From positions 62,001 to 126,000 of the IMG/VR virus record IMGVR_UViG_3300044960_000921: a stretch of 64,000 nt of DNA; one strand, given 5' to 3'. Below the pieces are notes generated by a model. It was given only the letters and a program-made list of their open reading frames with translations. It was not told the DNA's origin and did no database searches. The position numbers and the translations under genes are program-made. Every line of letters begins with the position of its first letter. Within the stretch, counting starts at the first letter, position 1. The DNA is from a virus. This document shows positions 8,627-16,144 of this stretch, piece by piece.

Positions 8627-9181
8627 ATGGCCGACGACCGCGAGAAGGCGCGCGAGTTCCTGAGCTCGAACGAGGCCAAGGTGCTGCTGCTCACCTGCAT
8701 CGACCACCGTATCCAGGCCCAGATACCGGGGATCATGCGTTACCTGGGGTACGACGTCACGAGGAAGGAGTACGACCAGACGATCCTGGCCGGCGCGTCG
8801 CTCGCCCCGCAACTGGACTTCGGCCCCGACCAGAAGCCGCACTGGGAGCAGACGTTCTACGAGACGCTCTTCCTCGCGATCGAGGCCCACGCGATCAACG
8901 GCCTGGTCATCCTCGACCACACGGACTGCGGGGCCTACAAGCGGTACTGGAACTCGATGGGGGTGGGGCCGTACGAGCCGGGGAAGGAGCCGGAGCGGCA
9001 CCTGTTCTTCTCTCGGCGGCTGGCGGAGAGGGTCCGGGCGAAGGTGGCCATCGTCAGGCCGCGGTTCCAGATCATCTGGGCCCTGATCCGCGTGCCGGTG
9101 GACTCGGCAGACGCGGAGAGGATGCTCGATAACGCCACGATCGAGAAGATGCTCGAGGGCGCCACGATTCAGACCCTTTGA
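8627..9181 (+). CDS. beta-carbonic-anhydrase-like protein
   Basis: A 184-residue protein starting at ATG 8627 after a CAGGA site. It has the beta-class carbonic anhydrase zinc pattern: Cys24-Ile-Asp26-His-Arg28 and His98-Thr-Asp-Cys101 in LDHTDCGAYK. The order and the spacing of about 73 residues fit the fold, and ILAGASLA occupies the place of the usual RNAGG loop. Beta-CAs hydrate CO2 to bicarbonate; some family members do other chemistry, and this one is divergent. It stands alone after the tRNA, opposite to the lysis genes, like a cargo gene. The zinc site is clear, but the substrate is unproven. Confidence 0.75.
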   Translation: MADDREKAREFLSSNEAKVLLLTCIDHRIQAQIPGIMRYLGYDVTRKEYDQTILAGASLAPQLDFGPDQKPHWEQTFYETLFLAIEAHAINGLVILDHTDCGAYKRYWNSMGVGPYEPGKEPERHLFFSRRLAERVRAKVAIVRPRFQIIWALIRVPVDSADAERMLDNATIEKMLEGATIQTL

Positions 9182-9211
9182 GGAGGGTACGCGGGCAGCT
9201 CGGCCGGGGTT

Positions 9212-9469
9212 CTACCGCCTCCGGTCCCCCGCCCACATGCTTCGCTCGTCGAGCCGGCGGCCGACCCGCTCCATATTTATCCGCTGCGCGTGGGTCAGGT
9301 GGGAGATGGGACGGAAGATGGACTGCGCAGCTTGAATGGCGCACGGCAAAGCCATCAGGACCATGCAGCCGATGGCAATTTGGTTCAAGAACATGGCCTG
9401 CTTGCCGCTGGCATTCTGAGCCATGCGCTCGGCCTCGCGGGCGACGAAGGAAGGGTTAACGGCGTTCAT
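9212..9469 (-). CDS. small membrane protein of the lysis block
   Basis: 85 residues with one hydrophobic segment (QIAIGCMVLMALPCAIQAA, about 30-48) between a polar N-terminal helix and a basic C-terminus rich in Arg. The start ATG 9469 overlaps the small lipoprotein gene by 14 bases. It is the last gene of the lysis transcript. One membrane segment plus charged tail would fit a class III-like holin or antiholin, but no family is recognised. Confidence 0.55.
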   Translation of the reverse strand: MNAVNPSFVAREAERMAQNASGKQAMFLNQIAIGCMVLMALPCAIQAAQSIFRPISHLTHAQRINMERVGRRLDERSMWAGDRRR

Positions 9470-9563
9470 GGGGCTCGAATACCAGGGGAAACAGTGGGTA
9501 CGGTGTGCAGCCCGACATGAGGGCCATCGTCACCGCGAAGATGATCCAGTATCGCCAGTACAT
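9456..9563 (-). CDS. 35-aa lipoprotein
   Basis: ATG 9563 is preceded by a strong purine-rich AAGGAGAAGGA site. The protein has an Arg-flanked hydrophobic signal and a lipobox ALMSGC, then a short Pro-rich mature part (TPYPLFPLVFEP). Proline-rich mini-lipoproteins resemble o-spanins, but a better Rz1 candidate lies at 9789-10025, so this may be an accessory envelope protein. It overlaps the zinc-finger gene in another frame by 34 bases. Confidence 0.6.
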   Translation of the reverse strand: MYWRYWIIFAVTMALMSGCTPYPLFPLVFEPHERR

Positions 9564-9691
9564 TCCTTCTCCTTTTCGATCCGCCAAAGGCAGAGTTCCA
9601 CGCAGTTCTCGCAGATATGCACGTTCCGCGAGGGATTGGCAACGAGTATCTTGCCCCGCCCATCCCCGCAGAAATCGCATACGGCGATCAT
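9530..9691 (-). CDS. free-standing ClpX-type zinc finger, 53 aa
   Basis: The ATG at 9691 overlaps the previous stop (ATGA); the ORF runs to TGA 9530. The protein has Cys5-x2-Cys8, eighteen residues, then Cys27-x2-Cys30 in CDFCG...HICENCVELC, which is the spacing and flanking pattern of the ClpX N-terminal zinc-binding domain (CSFCG...YICDECVDLC). ClpX uses that domain to bind substrates and adaptors. No ATPase part is present. Inference: a phage decoy or adaptor for host ClpXP. It sits in the middle of the lysis genes, between two overlapping tiny ORFs. Confidence 0.7.
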   Translation of the reverse strand: MIAVCDFCGDGRGKILVANPSRNVHICENCVELCLWRIEKEKECTGDTGSSSR

Positions 9692-9792
9692 CCTGGGCTC
9701 CGACCGTAGGCGGCGAAGAGCACCAGGCCGGTCAGGCGCGCATGCAGACGCTCGCGGGCTTGGCAGCCGCGGACGACGCGCAACAGGATCAC
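9688..9792 (-). CDS. possible 34-aa protein in lysis block
   Basis: GTG 9792 overlaps the Rz1 stop (GTGA) and the TGA stop overlaps the ATG of the zinc-finger gene. The peptide is basic and hydrophobic (ILLRVVRGCQARERL, then LTGLVLFAAYG). The tight overlaps on both sides match the style of the operon, which is the main reason to accept it. No family recognised. Confidence 0.4.
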   Translation of the reverse strand: MILLRVVRGCQARERLHARLTGLVLFAAYGRSPG

Positions 9793-10025
9793 AGCGAGTC
9801 CACCAATCCGGCGTGGCGGGCAGAGCAATCGCGGTACATGACGACGAGTTCCAGGTAGTCGGTGATCAGGTCGTCGGCGGTGCGGCCCTCGAACTGCCGC
9901 AGGGGTGGGCATTTGGCCGTGAGGTTAGCGTGGGGTCTCGCCCACGGGGCCGGTGGCATCGCGGAGCAGCCCGATACGGCTATCGCCAAGCAGGCAAGGA
10001 GAAGGTTCTTGAGCACGGAGTTCAC
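9789..10025 (-). CDS. Rz1: Rz1-like outer-membrane spanin lipoprotein
   Basis: 78 residues from GTG 10025. It has a Lys-containing N-terminus, a hydrophobic signal and the lipobox IAVSGC at about 16-20, then a proline-containing mature part with CPPL, and the segment DYLELVVMYRDCSARHAGL typical of the Rz1/LysC partners found in many phages. It overlaps the Rz-like gene in another frame by 101 bases, the usual nested arrangement. Together the pair would fuse inner and outer membranes at the last step of lysis, which implies an outer-membrane host. Confidence 0.8.
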   Translation of the reverse strand: MNSVLKNLLLACLAIAVSGCSAMPPAPWARPHANLTAKCPPLRQFEGRTADDLITDYLELVVMYRDCSARHAGLVDSL

Positions 10026-10257
10026 TCCACTTTCGGTTGATGGTTGACTGCTTTTGCCGCAGGACAGCGAGCTCAGCCTCCACCGCCTCAGCCTTGGCGG
10101 CCAGCTTGTCCTGTCGCTCGACCTGGGCCCTGATCTGCTGGCGCAGCACGTCGGCCTGCTCAGCCTCCTCGATCTTGCCCTTGACGAAGTATCCTCCGAG
10201 GAAGACGGATAGAACGGCCAGCGTGAGGAGGCCCATCCGGATCAGCGCGGGGTTCAC
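9925..10257 (-). CDS. Rz: Rz-like inner-membrane spanin
   Basis: About 110 residues from GTG 10257, which overlaps the endolysin stop (GTGA). One N-terminal membrane helix (MGLLTLAVLSVFLGGYFV) is followed by a long charged coiled coil with heptads (EEAEQADVLRQQIRAQVERQ...) and a terminal domain NRKWSELRAQEPSPCLLGDSRIGLLRDA, a pattern I know from Rz/LysB proteins. It is the partner of the overlapping Rz1. An in-frame extension to 10293 would intrude into the endolysin gene and is not needed. Confidence 0.82.
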   Translation of the reverse strand: MNPALIRMGLLTLAVLSVFLGGYFVKGKIEEAEQADVLRQQIRAQVERQDKLAAKAEAVEAELAVLRQKQSTINRKWSELRAQEPSPCLLGDSRIGLLRDATGPVGETPR

Positions 10258-10970
10258 CGCAGCCCCCTGCGGCGGTCGTCCCAGCGGCTCCACATGATGA
10301 ATGCGGCGGCAGCGATCACCACCAGGCCGAACACGATAAGCAGGCCGTCGGGGTGTTCGTGGGCGCTCTCGGCTACGTCGCGAACGACGGTAACAGCCGG
10401 GGCCATCTGGTTCACCTGGTCAGCCAAGCCGGTGCCGACAGCAACGACGCCGGTCCCCGCCAGCGCACCGGAGGCAGACATGGTGCGGGTGCGGGCCAGC
10501 GGGCGTTGCTGGTCGAGTGCTTCCTTAGGCGTGGCCGGGGGCTTCGTGTCGACGTCGTTGAAGAACAGGTGTTCGTGGCCCCGGTTATGGGTCACACGGT
10601 AGACGGGTTGCTTGCCCTTGGCCCATTTCGGCTTTTTAATGAACGTGGCGTAGTAGTGCGTGCTGCCGCTGGTCGGGTCCGGTAAGGCCCCGCTCAGGGC
10701 GGCCGAGGCTATCTCGCGGCACCGATCGAACCACGGGCCTTTTGCGGCCAGGATGCGGGCACGGTTCGGGTCATTGGCGTTCCAGCAGGAGAACTGCCAG
10801 GGCTGGAGACAGACCTCGGCGGCCGTGTCGGGCCAGTTCCGGTACCTGGCGCGATTCATAACCACCGAGGCGATGGCCTTGGCGTCCGCGGCGTTTCCCG
10901 CCTCGGCTTCGCCGTAAAGAGTTCGGGAGAGGATGTCCAGGTCATGCACGGTCGGGGTGGTCATGGTCAT
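10254..10970 (-). CDS. SleB-like cell-wall hydrolase (endolysin) with C-terminal membrane anchor
   Basis: 238 residues. The N-terminal about 130 residues match the Hydrolase_2/SleB fold: LSRTLYGEAEAGN with the catalytic Glu, AIASVVMNRARYRNWPDT, VCLQPWQFSCWNAND, and STHYYATFIKKPKWA. These are lytic transglycosylase/amidase-type peptidoglycan hydrolases. The C-terminus holds a glycine-rich stretch and a strong membrane helix (LLIVFGLVVIAAAAFIMW) before a basic tail, so the enzyme is probably tethered. The start ATG 10970 follows an AAAGGGAC site. It heads the lysis cassette and precedes Rz/Rz1. Confidence 0.88.
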   Translation of the reverse strand: MTMTTPTVHDLDILSRTLYGEAEAGNAADAKAIASVVMNRARYRNWPDTAAEVCLQPWQFSCWNANDPNRARILAAKGPWFDRCREIASAALSGALPDPTSGSTHYYATFIKKPKWAKGKQPVYRVTHNRGHEHLFFNDVDTKPPATPKEALDQQRPLARTRTMSASGALAGTGVVAVGTGLADQVNQMAPAVTVVRDVAESAHEHPDGLLIVFGLVVIAAAAFIMWSRWDDRRRGLR

Positions 10971-11015
10971 TGTCCCTTTCTGCTTGTTTTCAGGTTCTCA
11001 TCGCCCTACATGGGC

Positions 11016-12059
11016 TTACACCCCGGTCCAGGCAATTCCCCACTTGCTCGCCAGGTAGCTGCCGATCTTGTTAAGTTCTGCGTTCGACAGGGACTTGGCG
11101 TACACAAGCACCTCGGCGACGATCCCGTCGAGGCTGTCGGTGGTGTTCGCGGAGTCGCGCCCGATGCCCAGAGAGGTCAAGGTGCAGTCCTGCGCGTTGC
11201 TGCCCGGCGTGCCGTCAGCGCCGTCATAGAACGGGGTAATGGCCGTCCCTGACCGACGGTAGCCCAGCGCGTGGGCGCTGGTGTTCCGGGTGATGGTGAT
11301 GTTCGTGAAGGCGACGGCGGTGCGGTTCTGCACCGAGAAGGTCGTGGTGGACCCGTAGCGGGCGGTGACGTTGGTAGTGCCTGCGTTGCTGCCGTTGTAG
11401 AACCTCTGGTTGTTCGTGGTGTCGTCTGCTGCGGCCACGATGATGACCGTGTTTGCCCCCGCCGAAACCCCGTACATGCCCGACGGGAGCTCCAGCAGGT
11501 GTTGCGAGGTCCGCACGAAGTCAAGCACGTTTCTGCTGTTGAGCGTGCGCGTGCCGGTCGTCGGGCGGTTCCCGGCTGTGCCCTGGGTGGCGTGGCGGCC
11601 ATTGCCCGACTTGTCGCTCCACTGGCTCACCGCACCGCCCGAGGCGGTGATGCTGCTGGTATCCGCCGCATCCAGCCACAGGGCCATGCTGGAGATGTCG
11701 GTGGGCACGAACGCCTTCGTCACGGTAGCGGTGGCGGCGCTGCCGGTGTTGTTCGCCGCGTCGGTCAGAGTTGCCGAAAGGGTGAGCGTGCCGTCGCTCA
11801 GGCCGGACACGTTGATGCCGGTGACGCTCTGGTTCGAGCTGCTGATCGTGCCAGATCCGGTGACCGGCGTGCCTCCCCCCGAGCTGGTGATGGTGTAGTT
11901 GAACGTGCAGCCCACCTCCGCCCCGGAAAACTGGAAGGCCGCTGCCGGGGCGTTGGCGTCGCTGATCGGGTCGGTCGTGAACACGACCGAATAGCCGCTG
12001 GGGGCGGTGGTGTCTGCCGCCCCTGCAGCGGGCGGCTTAAGGAGTGTGAGCAGGCGCAT
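11016..12059 (-). CDS. tail fibre / receptor-binding protein with Ig-like and LamG-like domains
   Basis: 347 residues. An Ig-like bacterial domain (about 25-115, with INVSGLSDGTLTLSATLTD) precedes a concanavalin/LamG-type lectin domain (about 120-347) starting ALWLDAAD and QWSDKSGNGRHATQ and ending EVLVYAKSLSNAELNKIGSYLASKWG. The lectin half is a clear relative of the C-terminus of the 604-residue fibre at 14013-15827, including the GTRTLN-RN motif. Both likely bind surface polysaccharide. It is the most distal tail gene before lysis. Confidence 0.75.
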   Translation of the reverse strand: MRLLTLLKPPAAGAADTTAPSGYSVVFTTDPISDANAPAAAFQFSGAEVGCTFNYTITSSGGGTPVTGSGTISSSNQSVTGINVSGLSDGTLTLSATLTDAANNTGSAATATVTKAFVPTDISSMALWLDAADTSSITASGGAVSQWSDKSGNGRHATQGTAGNRPTTGTRTLNSRNVLDFVRTSQHLLELPSGMYGVSAGANTVIIVAAADDTTNNQRFYNGSNAGTTNVTARYGSTTTFSVQNRTAVAFTNITITRNTSAHALGYRRSGTAITPFYDGADGTPGSNAQDCTLTSLGIGRDSANTTDSLDGIVAEVLVYAKSLSNAELNKIGSYLASKWGIAWTGV

Positions 12060-12412
12060 TAGACAGGCCGCAGGGCCAGGATCAGTTGGCGGGCTGCGGC
12101 CTCTGCCTGGGCCCCGGCGAGGCGAACGTACTTCCAGCCGGCGAGGAGTGCGAGGTTTTCGAAGCTGATCGCCTGGTTACGGTAGACGTTGATCGTGAAG
12201 TCACTGGCCCCAGCCCCGCGCCCTTCCTTGAGTGTGACGAACCCGGTGTCAGGCTTGTCCGACACCTGCAGCTTCAGCGTGCTGTTTGTCATGTCAACGT
12301 CGGGGAAAATGATCCCGGCCAACGAGTCGTTTTGTAGATTGATCGGGTCCGTCATGTTCTGGCCGGACGCGATGCTGACTTGGTGATACCGCCTTTCGAT
12401 GAGTGCGATCAT
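12059..12412 (-). CDS. tail-fibre-associated protein of unknown function
   Basis: 117 residues, overlapping the lectin-fibre start by one base. It resembles small phage proteins that begin ERRYHQVSIASGQ and carry a beta-rich body (LAGIIFPDVDMTNSTLKLQVS). These usually sit beside tail fibres and may be attachment or baseplate-tip proteins. No enzyme motif or membrane segment. The role is inferred from position. Confidence 0.6.
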   Translation of the reverse strand: MIALIERRYHQVSIASGQNMTDPINLQNDSLAGIIFPDVDMTNSTLKLQVSDKPDTGFVTLKEGRGAGASDFTINVYRNQAISFENLALLAGWKYVRLAGAQAEAAARQLILALRPV

Positions 12413-12428
12413 GTGCTGCCCTTTCGGT

Positions 12429-13988
12429 TTAGGTTAAGGCCACACCATCAACGCGCAGGCCGGTGTTCTGGCCGCTCGTCGTGCCGGTCCCTGCCACCTT
12501 CGAGTCGGAGTAGGTGGCCTGGGGGAAGGTGTAGATGTCGCCAATGTTCCCCTTGTTCGCGGTCCCCTCAATGTAGAGGGCGTTGGTGCCGCACGACGCG
12601 GTATTGGACAGGTCGTTGTAATCGAAAGTTAGCGTCGGCTGGGCGATGCAGCTGTTGAAGCGGTTGTACTTCGGGTTCTGGTGGGCCGAGTTGGCGTCCT
12701 TCAGGTGGTAGCCGGCGCGGACGGTGGGCGGCGTGCCAGTGGCTACCAACGCCGCGCGGCCGGGGTCCGAGGAGATGCAGCCATTCAGCAGGTTCATGCC
12801 GCTCTCGATGTAGAAGCCCGAACCCCGGCTCTCCTGGGCCTCGCAGTTCGTGAGGTAGACCAAACCGTTGACGAAGCTGTCCGCGAGGAGGGCGAAGTTG
12901 GCGCAGTCTGCGTTGCTGCTGCCCCCAGTCGCGCCCGAGTAGTAGGACTTGCAATTCGTCAGGTGGATGTTCGCCGACTTGTTGACCCGGAAGCCGGTCT
13001 TGAAGGCGCCGCCGGAGTTGCAGACGAAGAAGCGGCTGTCCATCGAGCCGTCGATGAAGAATCCGTAGCGGAAGGCATTGCCGGCGAAAAGGTTGAAGTA
13101 CACGCCTTCGCCTCGCCCGCTGATGTAGAAGGCATCCTGCTTGGCCTCGAAGACTCGGATGTTGGCCATGTAGGGGAAGGCGTCGGTCTTCACATAATTG
13201 TTGAAGGCCACCTTTACGTAGACGCCGCTGAGGCAACTGCTGGACTGCCATCCGCCGTTGCAGAACACGGAGAAATCCTGGGCCTGGAGGAAGTCCGACC
13301 AGCTACCGCCCGATATTTGCGAGTTCTCGTTGGTGACGCCGTGGCCGACATTGCCGGGCGCAAGAATGATGTGCGTCTGGCCCATGCCGCCCCCGCGCAG
13401 GGCGCAGCGGCGGGGCACCACGATGGCGGCGGTCTTCCCGGCGTCGAACCGGGCCTGCGTGTTCTTGACGAGGTAACCCCGTCCCGAGCGGAGCATGACC
13501 GTACCGCCGAAGGGAATCGGACCCCAGGAGTTCGTTTCGGAGGTCGAGCCGTCCCCTACCGCCGCGCCCACGGTCCTGGCAGCCTGCATGGCCGCCTCGA
13601 TGGCGTTGGTGTCGTCCGTCCCCACCAGCCAGGGGATGCCCGTGCCATTGGTCACGCTGCTCGACAGGGTCGCCACCCCGTTCGAGACCGAGGTGATGAC
13701 CCTCGCGCTGCCGTTCACATAGATCGTCTGTCCCACGCGAGAGGCGGGGAACTGGTAGCTGGCCGCGGAAAACGTCGTGCCGCCGGTCACCACGCCGTCG
13801 TGGTTGCCAACCGCATCGCCCTTGGCTCCGTAAGCGTGCACGTCGATGAAGAGCTGGCCAGCCTGGAGAAGGTCCTGGGCCGTTATGGGATATGTAATGC
13901 CGCCCTGCTCGATCGGCAGCATGGCGCTGCCTGGGATGAGGTTGGCGAAGCTGAGAGCATTTCCGCTATTGAGTTGGCTAATCCGCAT
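12429..13988 (-). CDS. right-handed beta-helix tailspike/tail fibre protein
   Basis: 519 residues. The N-terminus has FIDVHAYGAKGDAVG and GTDDTNAIEAAMQAA, the signature of pectate-lyase-like (Pectate_lyase_3) phage tailspikes. About 170 residues onward are short beta strands rich in Gly/Asn with regular coils (IHLTNCKSYY, VYLTNCEAQESRGSGFYIES), as in a parallel beta helix. These spikes bind and often cleave capsule or O-antigen. Catalytic residues cannot be named from sequence alone. Its start lies 25 bases downstream of the 604-residue fibre gene. Confidence 0.8.
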   Translation of the reverse strand: MRISQLNSGNALSFANLIPGSAMLPIEQGGITYPITAQDLLQAGQLFIDVHAYGAKGDAVGNHDGVVTGGTTFSAASYQFPASRVGQTIYVNGSARVITSVSNGVATLSSSVTNGTGIPWLVGTDDTNAIEAAMQAARTVGAAVGDGSTSETNSWGPIPFGGTVMLRSGRGYLVKNTQARFDAGKTAAIVVPRRCALRGGGMGQTHIILAPGNVGHGVTNENSQISGGSWSDFLQAQDFSVFCNGGWQSSSCLSGVYVKVAFNNYVKTDAFPYMANIRVFEAKQDAFYISGRGEGVYFNLFAGNAFRYGFFIDGSMDSRFFVCNSGGAFKTGFRVNKSANIHLTNCKSYYSGATGGSSNADCANFALLADSFVNGLVYLTNCEAQESRGSGFYIESGMNLLNGCISSDPGRAALVATGTPPTVRAGYHLKDANSAHQNPKYNRFNSCIAQPTLTFDYNDLSNTASCGTNALYIEGTANKGNIGDIYTFPQATYSDSKVAGTGTTSGQNTGLRVDGVALT

Positions 13989-14012
13989 GTTGCATCCTCA
14001 AAGTATGATTCG

Positions 14013-15827
14013 TTAGGCGAAGCCGGACGTGTAGGAGCCCGAGAAGTTGGTCACGTTCCACTTTTCTTTCAGGTAGTCGGCCACCTGGTTGGCCTCGACC
14101 AGCGTGAGCGCCCGGTTGTAGACCAGCACCTCCACGATCATCCCGTTGAACGGGGCGGAGCCGCTGGGGTTCGCGCCGAGGCCGATGTCCGTCACGGTGA
14201 CGTTGTTCGCCCCGGAGGCATTCACCGTCTGCGTGGTGTTGAAGCAGGCCGTCAGCGCCGAGCCGTTGCGACACTGGGCGAAGATGTTGGCCGTGTTGTT
14301 CTTGGTGATCGTCGTGAAGACGTTGGTGCTGGTGTGGTTCCGGTTCTCGATCCGGGTGCTGCCCGGGTTGAGCTGCATCTGGAAGCTGGTCGTGTTTGCC
14401 CTCAGCAGCGCCTGCGCTCCGCTAGAGCCTGTTCCGGTATCGGACAGCGCGACTATTAAGATTGTGTTGCTTACGCCTGGAATGGAGTTGAGCGCGGAGG
14501 GTAGTAGCAGGTACTGAGCCGTCGTTCCCAGGAAGTCGGGCGCGTTCCGGTTATTGAGTGTGCGCGTCCCGATGGTAGGCTGGTTCGCCTCCGTCGACTG
14601 CGTCACGTGGTTGCCATTCCCGCTGCGGTCATTCCACTGGCTGATGGCGCCGTTCGTGACGGTGAAATCGGCAAGGTCCGTGCTGGTCAGCCAGAGCTGG
14701 AGCCCGGAGGTGACCGGCGGCGGCGGGTCATCGTACACCCCGAAGTTGGCCGAATAGGTGCCCACGGTGAGCGTGGCGACTGCCGGCGTGCCGTCGGCCG
14801 AGGATGTCACCCGCAGGGTTATCGTGTCGCCGTCGAAGACGTTCACGCTGGCCGAGGAGTAGGCTCCGCCGTTGATCGAATACTCCCCGCCGGAGATGCT
14901 GAGCGGGGTCGGCACGTTCACGCCGCTGACCGTGACCGTGTTGCTCGTGAACGGCGTCGAGCGCTGTGTGGTCAGCACGTCCATGAAGGTGAACGGTAGC
15001 GGAGACGTATCATCCACGATGTTCATCACCGTCACCCGCACCGCCTTCGTCGCCGCATTCCCTTCGGCGTTCGTCGCCCGCACCGTCAGCTCGTACACGT
15101 TGTCGGCGTTGGCGTCAGCCGGGGCTTCGTAGTCCTTGTAGGGCAGCGTGACGATGTTCCCGGCAAGGGAGAACAAGCCCGCGTCCGGGCCTTCCAGGCT
15201 CCAGGTCACGGGGACGTCCGCCGTGAGGCCGAAGATCAGGTTCTGCCCTTCCGTCACCGAGTGGCTGTTCCCGCTCAGGATGATGGGGACTGGCACCGGC
15301 CTGATGTCGATCGGGTTGTTCAGATGGTCGGTGATCGTGTTGCCGTTTCCGTCGCTCAGGTATTCGACGGGATCGGGAGGAGGTGCCGGCGCCGGAGCGG
15401 GCGCAGGCGCGGGGGCCGGCGCCGGAGACGGGCTCGGGGCGGGAGCGGGAGCCGGAGCGGGCGAGGGGGACGGCGCGGCCGAGAAGTCGAAGGTCGTCAC
15501 CTCGGGGCTGACCGTCACCACCCCTTGGTGGGTGCGGGTCAGGCGCCCGCTCGTCTCGCGGGTCTTGATGTCGTACACGTAGCTTCCGGGCAGGAAGGCC
15601 GAGGCCGTCGCCGCGCTGATCACTGGCATGATGCGCCTCGTGGCCGTGTCCAGGAGCAAGCCACCCCCCTGCAGAGTCAGTGTGAGCAGGGGGACGGGGT
15701 ATCCGTAGTCGGCCCTGATCTGCATCGCAGCCTGCAAGCCGTTCAGGTCGAGCGAGGCGGGCAGGTCGAACACCTCGGCGAAGTCAGCTCCCTGTTCGAT
15801 GGTGATGTCCTGGCGCTTCGCTCCCAC
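14013..15827 (-). CDS. modular tail fibre: Pro/Ala linker, cadherin-like and LamG-like domains
   Basis: 604 residues. Residues 1-115 form a beta-rich virion-anchoring domain (ITIEQGADFAEVFDL), then a roughly 35-residue Pro-Ala/Pro-Ser linker, a cadherin-like repeat (about 190-270, YELTVRATNAEGN and VRVTVMNI), an Ig-like region, and a C-terminal LamG-type lectin (about 375-600) starting LQLWLTSTD and QWNDRSGNGNHVTQ. The lectin parallels that of the 347-residue fibre, a sign of duplication. Likely receptor binding at the baseplate. The linker is made by GC-rich repeats at 15377-15474. Confidence 0.78.
   Translation of the reverse strand: MGAKRQDITIEQGADFAEVFDLPASLDLNGLQAAMQIRADYGYPVPLLTLTLQGGGLLLDTATRRIMPVISAATASAFLPGSYVYDIKTRETSGRLTRTHQGVVTVSPEVTTFDFSAAPSPSPAPAPAPAPSPSPAPAPAPAPAPAPAPPPDPVEYLSDGNGNTITDHLNNPIDIRPVPVPIILSGNSHSVTEGQNLIFGLTADVPVTWSLEGPDAGLFSLAGNIVTLPYKDYEAPADANADNVYELTVRATNAEGNAATKAVRVTVMNIVDDTSPLPFTFMDVLTTQRSTPFTSNTVTVSGVNVPTPLSISGGEYSINGGAYSSASVNVFDGDTITLRVTSSADGTPAVATLTVGTYSANFGVYDDPPPPVTSGLQLWLTSTDLADFTVTNGAISQWNDRSGNGNHVTQSTEANQPTIGTRTLNNRNAPDFLGTTAQYLLLPSALNSIPGVSNTILIVALSDTGTGSSGAQALLRANTTSFQMQLNPGSTRIENRNHTSTNVFTTITKNNTANIFAQCRNGSALTACFNTTQTVNASGANNVTVTDIGLGANPSGSAPFNGMIVEVLVYNRALTLVEANQVADYLKEKWNVTNFSGSYTSGFA
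15377..15474 (-). repeat. Pro-Ala coding repeat in tail fibre linker
   Basis: Imperfect runs of GCCGGAGCGGGC-type units encode alternating Pro-Ala and Pro-Ser in the fibre. Such simple repeats are prone to length variation and set the reach of the lectin head. Confidence 0.7.
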
Positions 15828-15829
15828 TG

Positions 15830-16048
15830 CTATCTACCCGATTGGCCGAGCGAGAACAGATACATCACCAGTTTCATGACCCCCGCCCCGATGGCGCCGG
15901 CCAGTGCGAGCGAGGCGGCGAAGGCCCCCTTGCCGCGGTTCATGATGGCCGTCAGCTCCTTGACCGCAGCACTGAGTTCTGAGACCTGAGTTGTGAGCGC
16001 CTCTACCTTGGTCTGTAGAATTGCGATCTGTACTTCGGCATCAGCCAT
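15830..16048 (-). CDS. small coiled-coil membrane protein, XhlA/holin-like
   Basis: 72 residues from ATG 16048, behind an AGGGGG site. A heptad-rich amphipathic helix (ILQTKVEALTTQVSELSAAVKELT) leads to a single membrane helix (AFAASLALAGAIGAGVMKLVMYLF). This matches the layout of XhlA-type hemolysin/holin partners. It lies among the tail fibres rather than with the endolysin. It is a candidate holin; the distant endolysin block offers alternatives. Confidence 0.6.
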   Translation of the reverse strand: MADAEVQIAILQTKVEALTTQVSELSAAVKELTAIMNRGKGAFAASLALAGAIGAGVMKLVMYLFSLGQSGR

Positions 16049-16077
16049 GCAGCCCCCTGTATAAAGCAACCATAAAA

Positions 16078-16107
16078 ATTATCGCATGAATCATGTCGCC
16101 CGCGCAA
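16078..16107 (-). promoter_or_regulatory. possible promoter in the gap before the distal tail genes
   Basis: On the minus strand TTGCGC and GATAAT are 18 bases apart in an AT-rich gap (16049-16144), the only sizeable gap in the distal structural operon. It would drive the holin-like and fibre genes. Confidence 0.35.
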
Positions 16108-16144
16108 TACTCGGCATACACCGGTTTGATGGAAAGCACGATAT

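Noticed and set aside
10258-10293. Upstream extension of the Rz-like gene
   Set aside because: GTG 10257 overlaps the endolysin stop; the extension would add charged residues before the membrane helix.
12681-14459. 592-codon plus-strand ORF across the tailspike
   Set aside because: Antisense shadow; the minus strand encodes a recognisable beta-helix tailspike.
15377-15474. GC-rich repeats considered as a CRISPR or regulatory array
   Set aside because: They encode the Pro-Ala linker in frame and have no spacer structure. No CRISPR array was seen anywhere.
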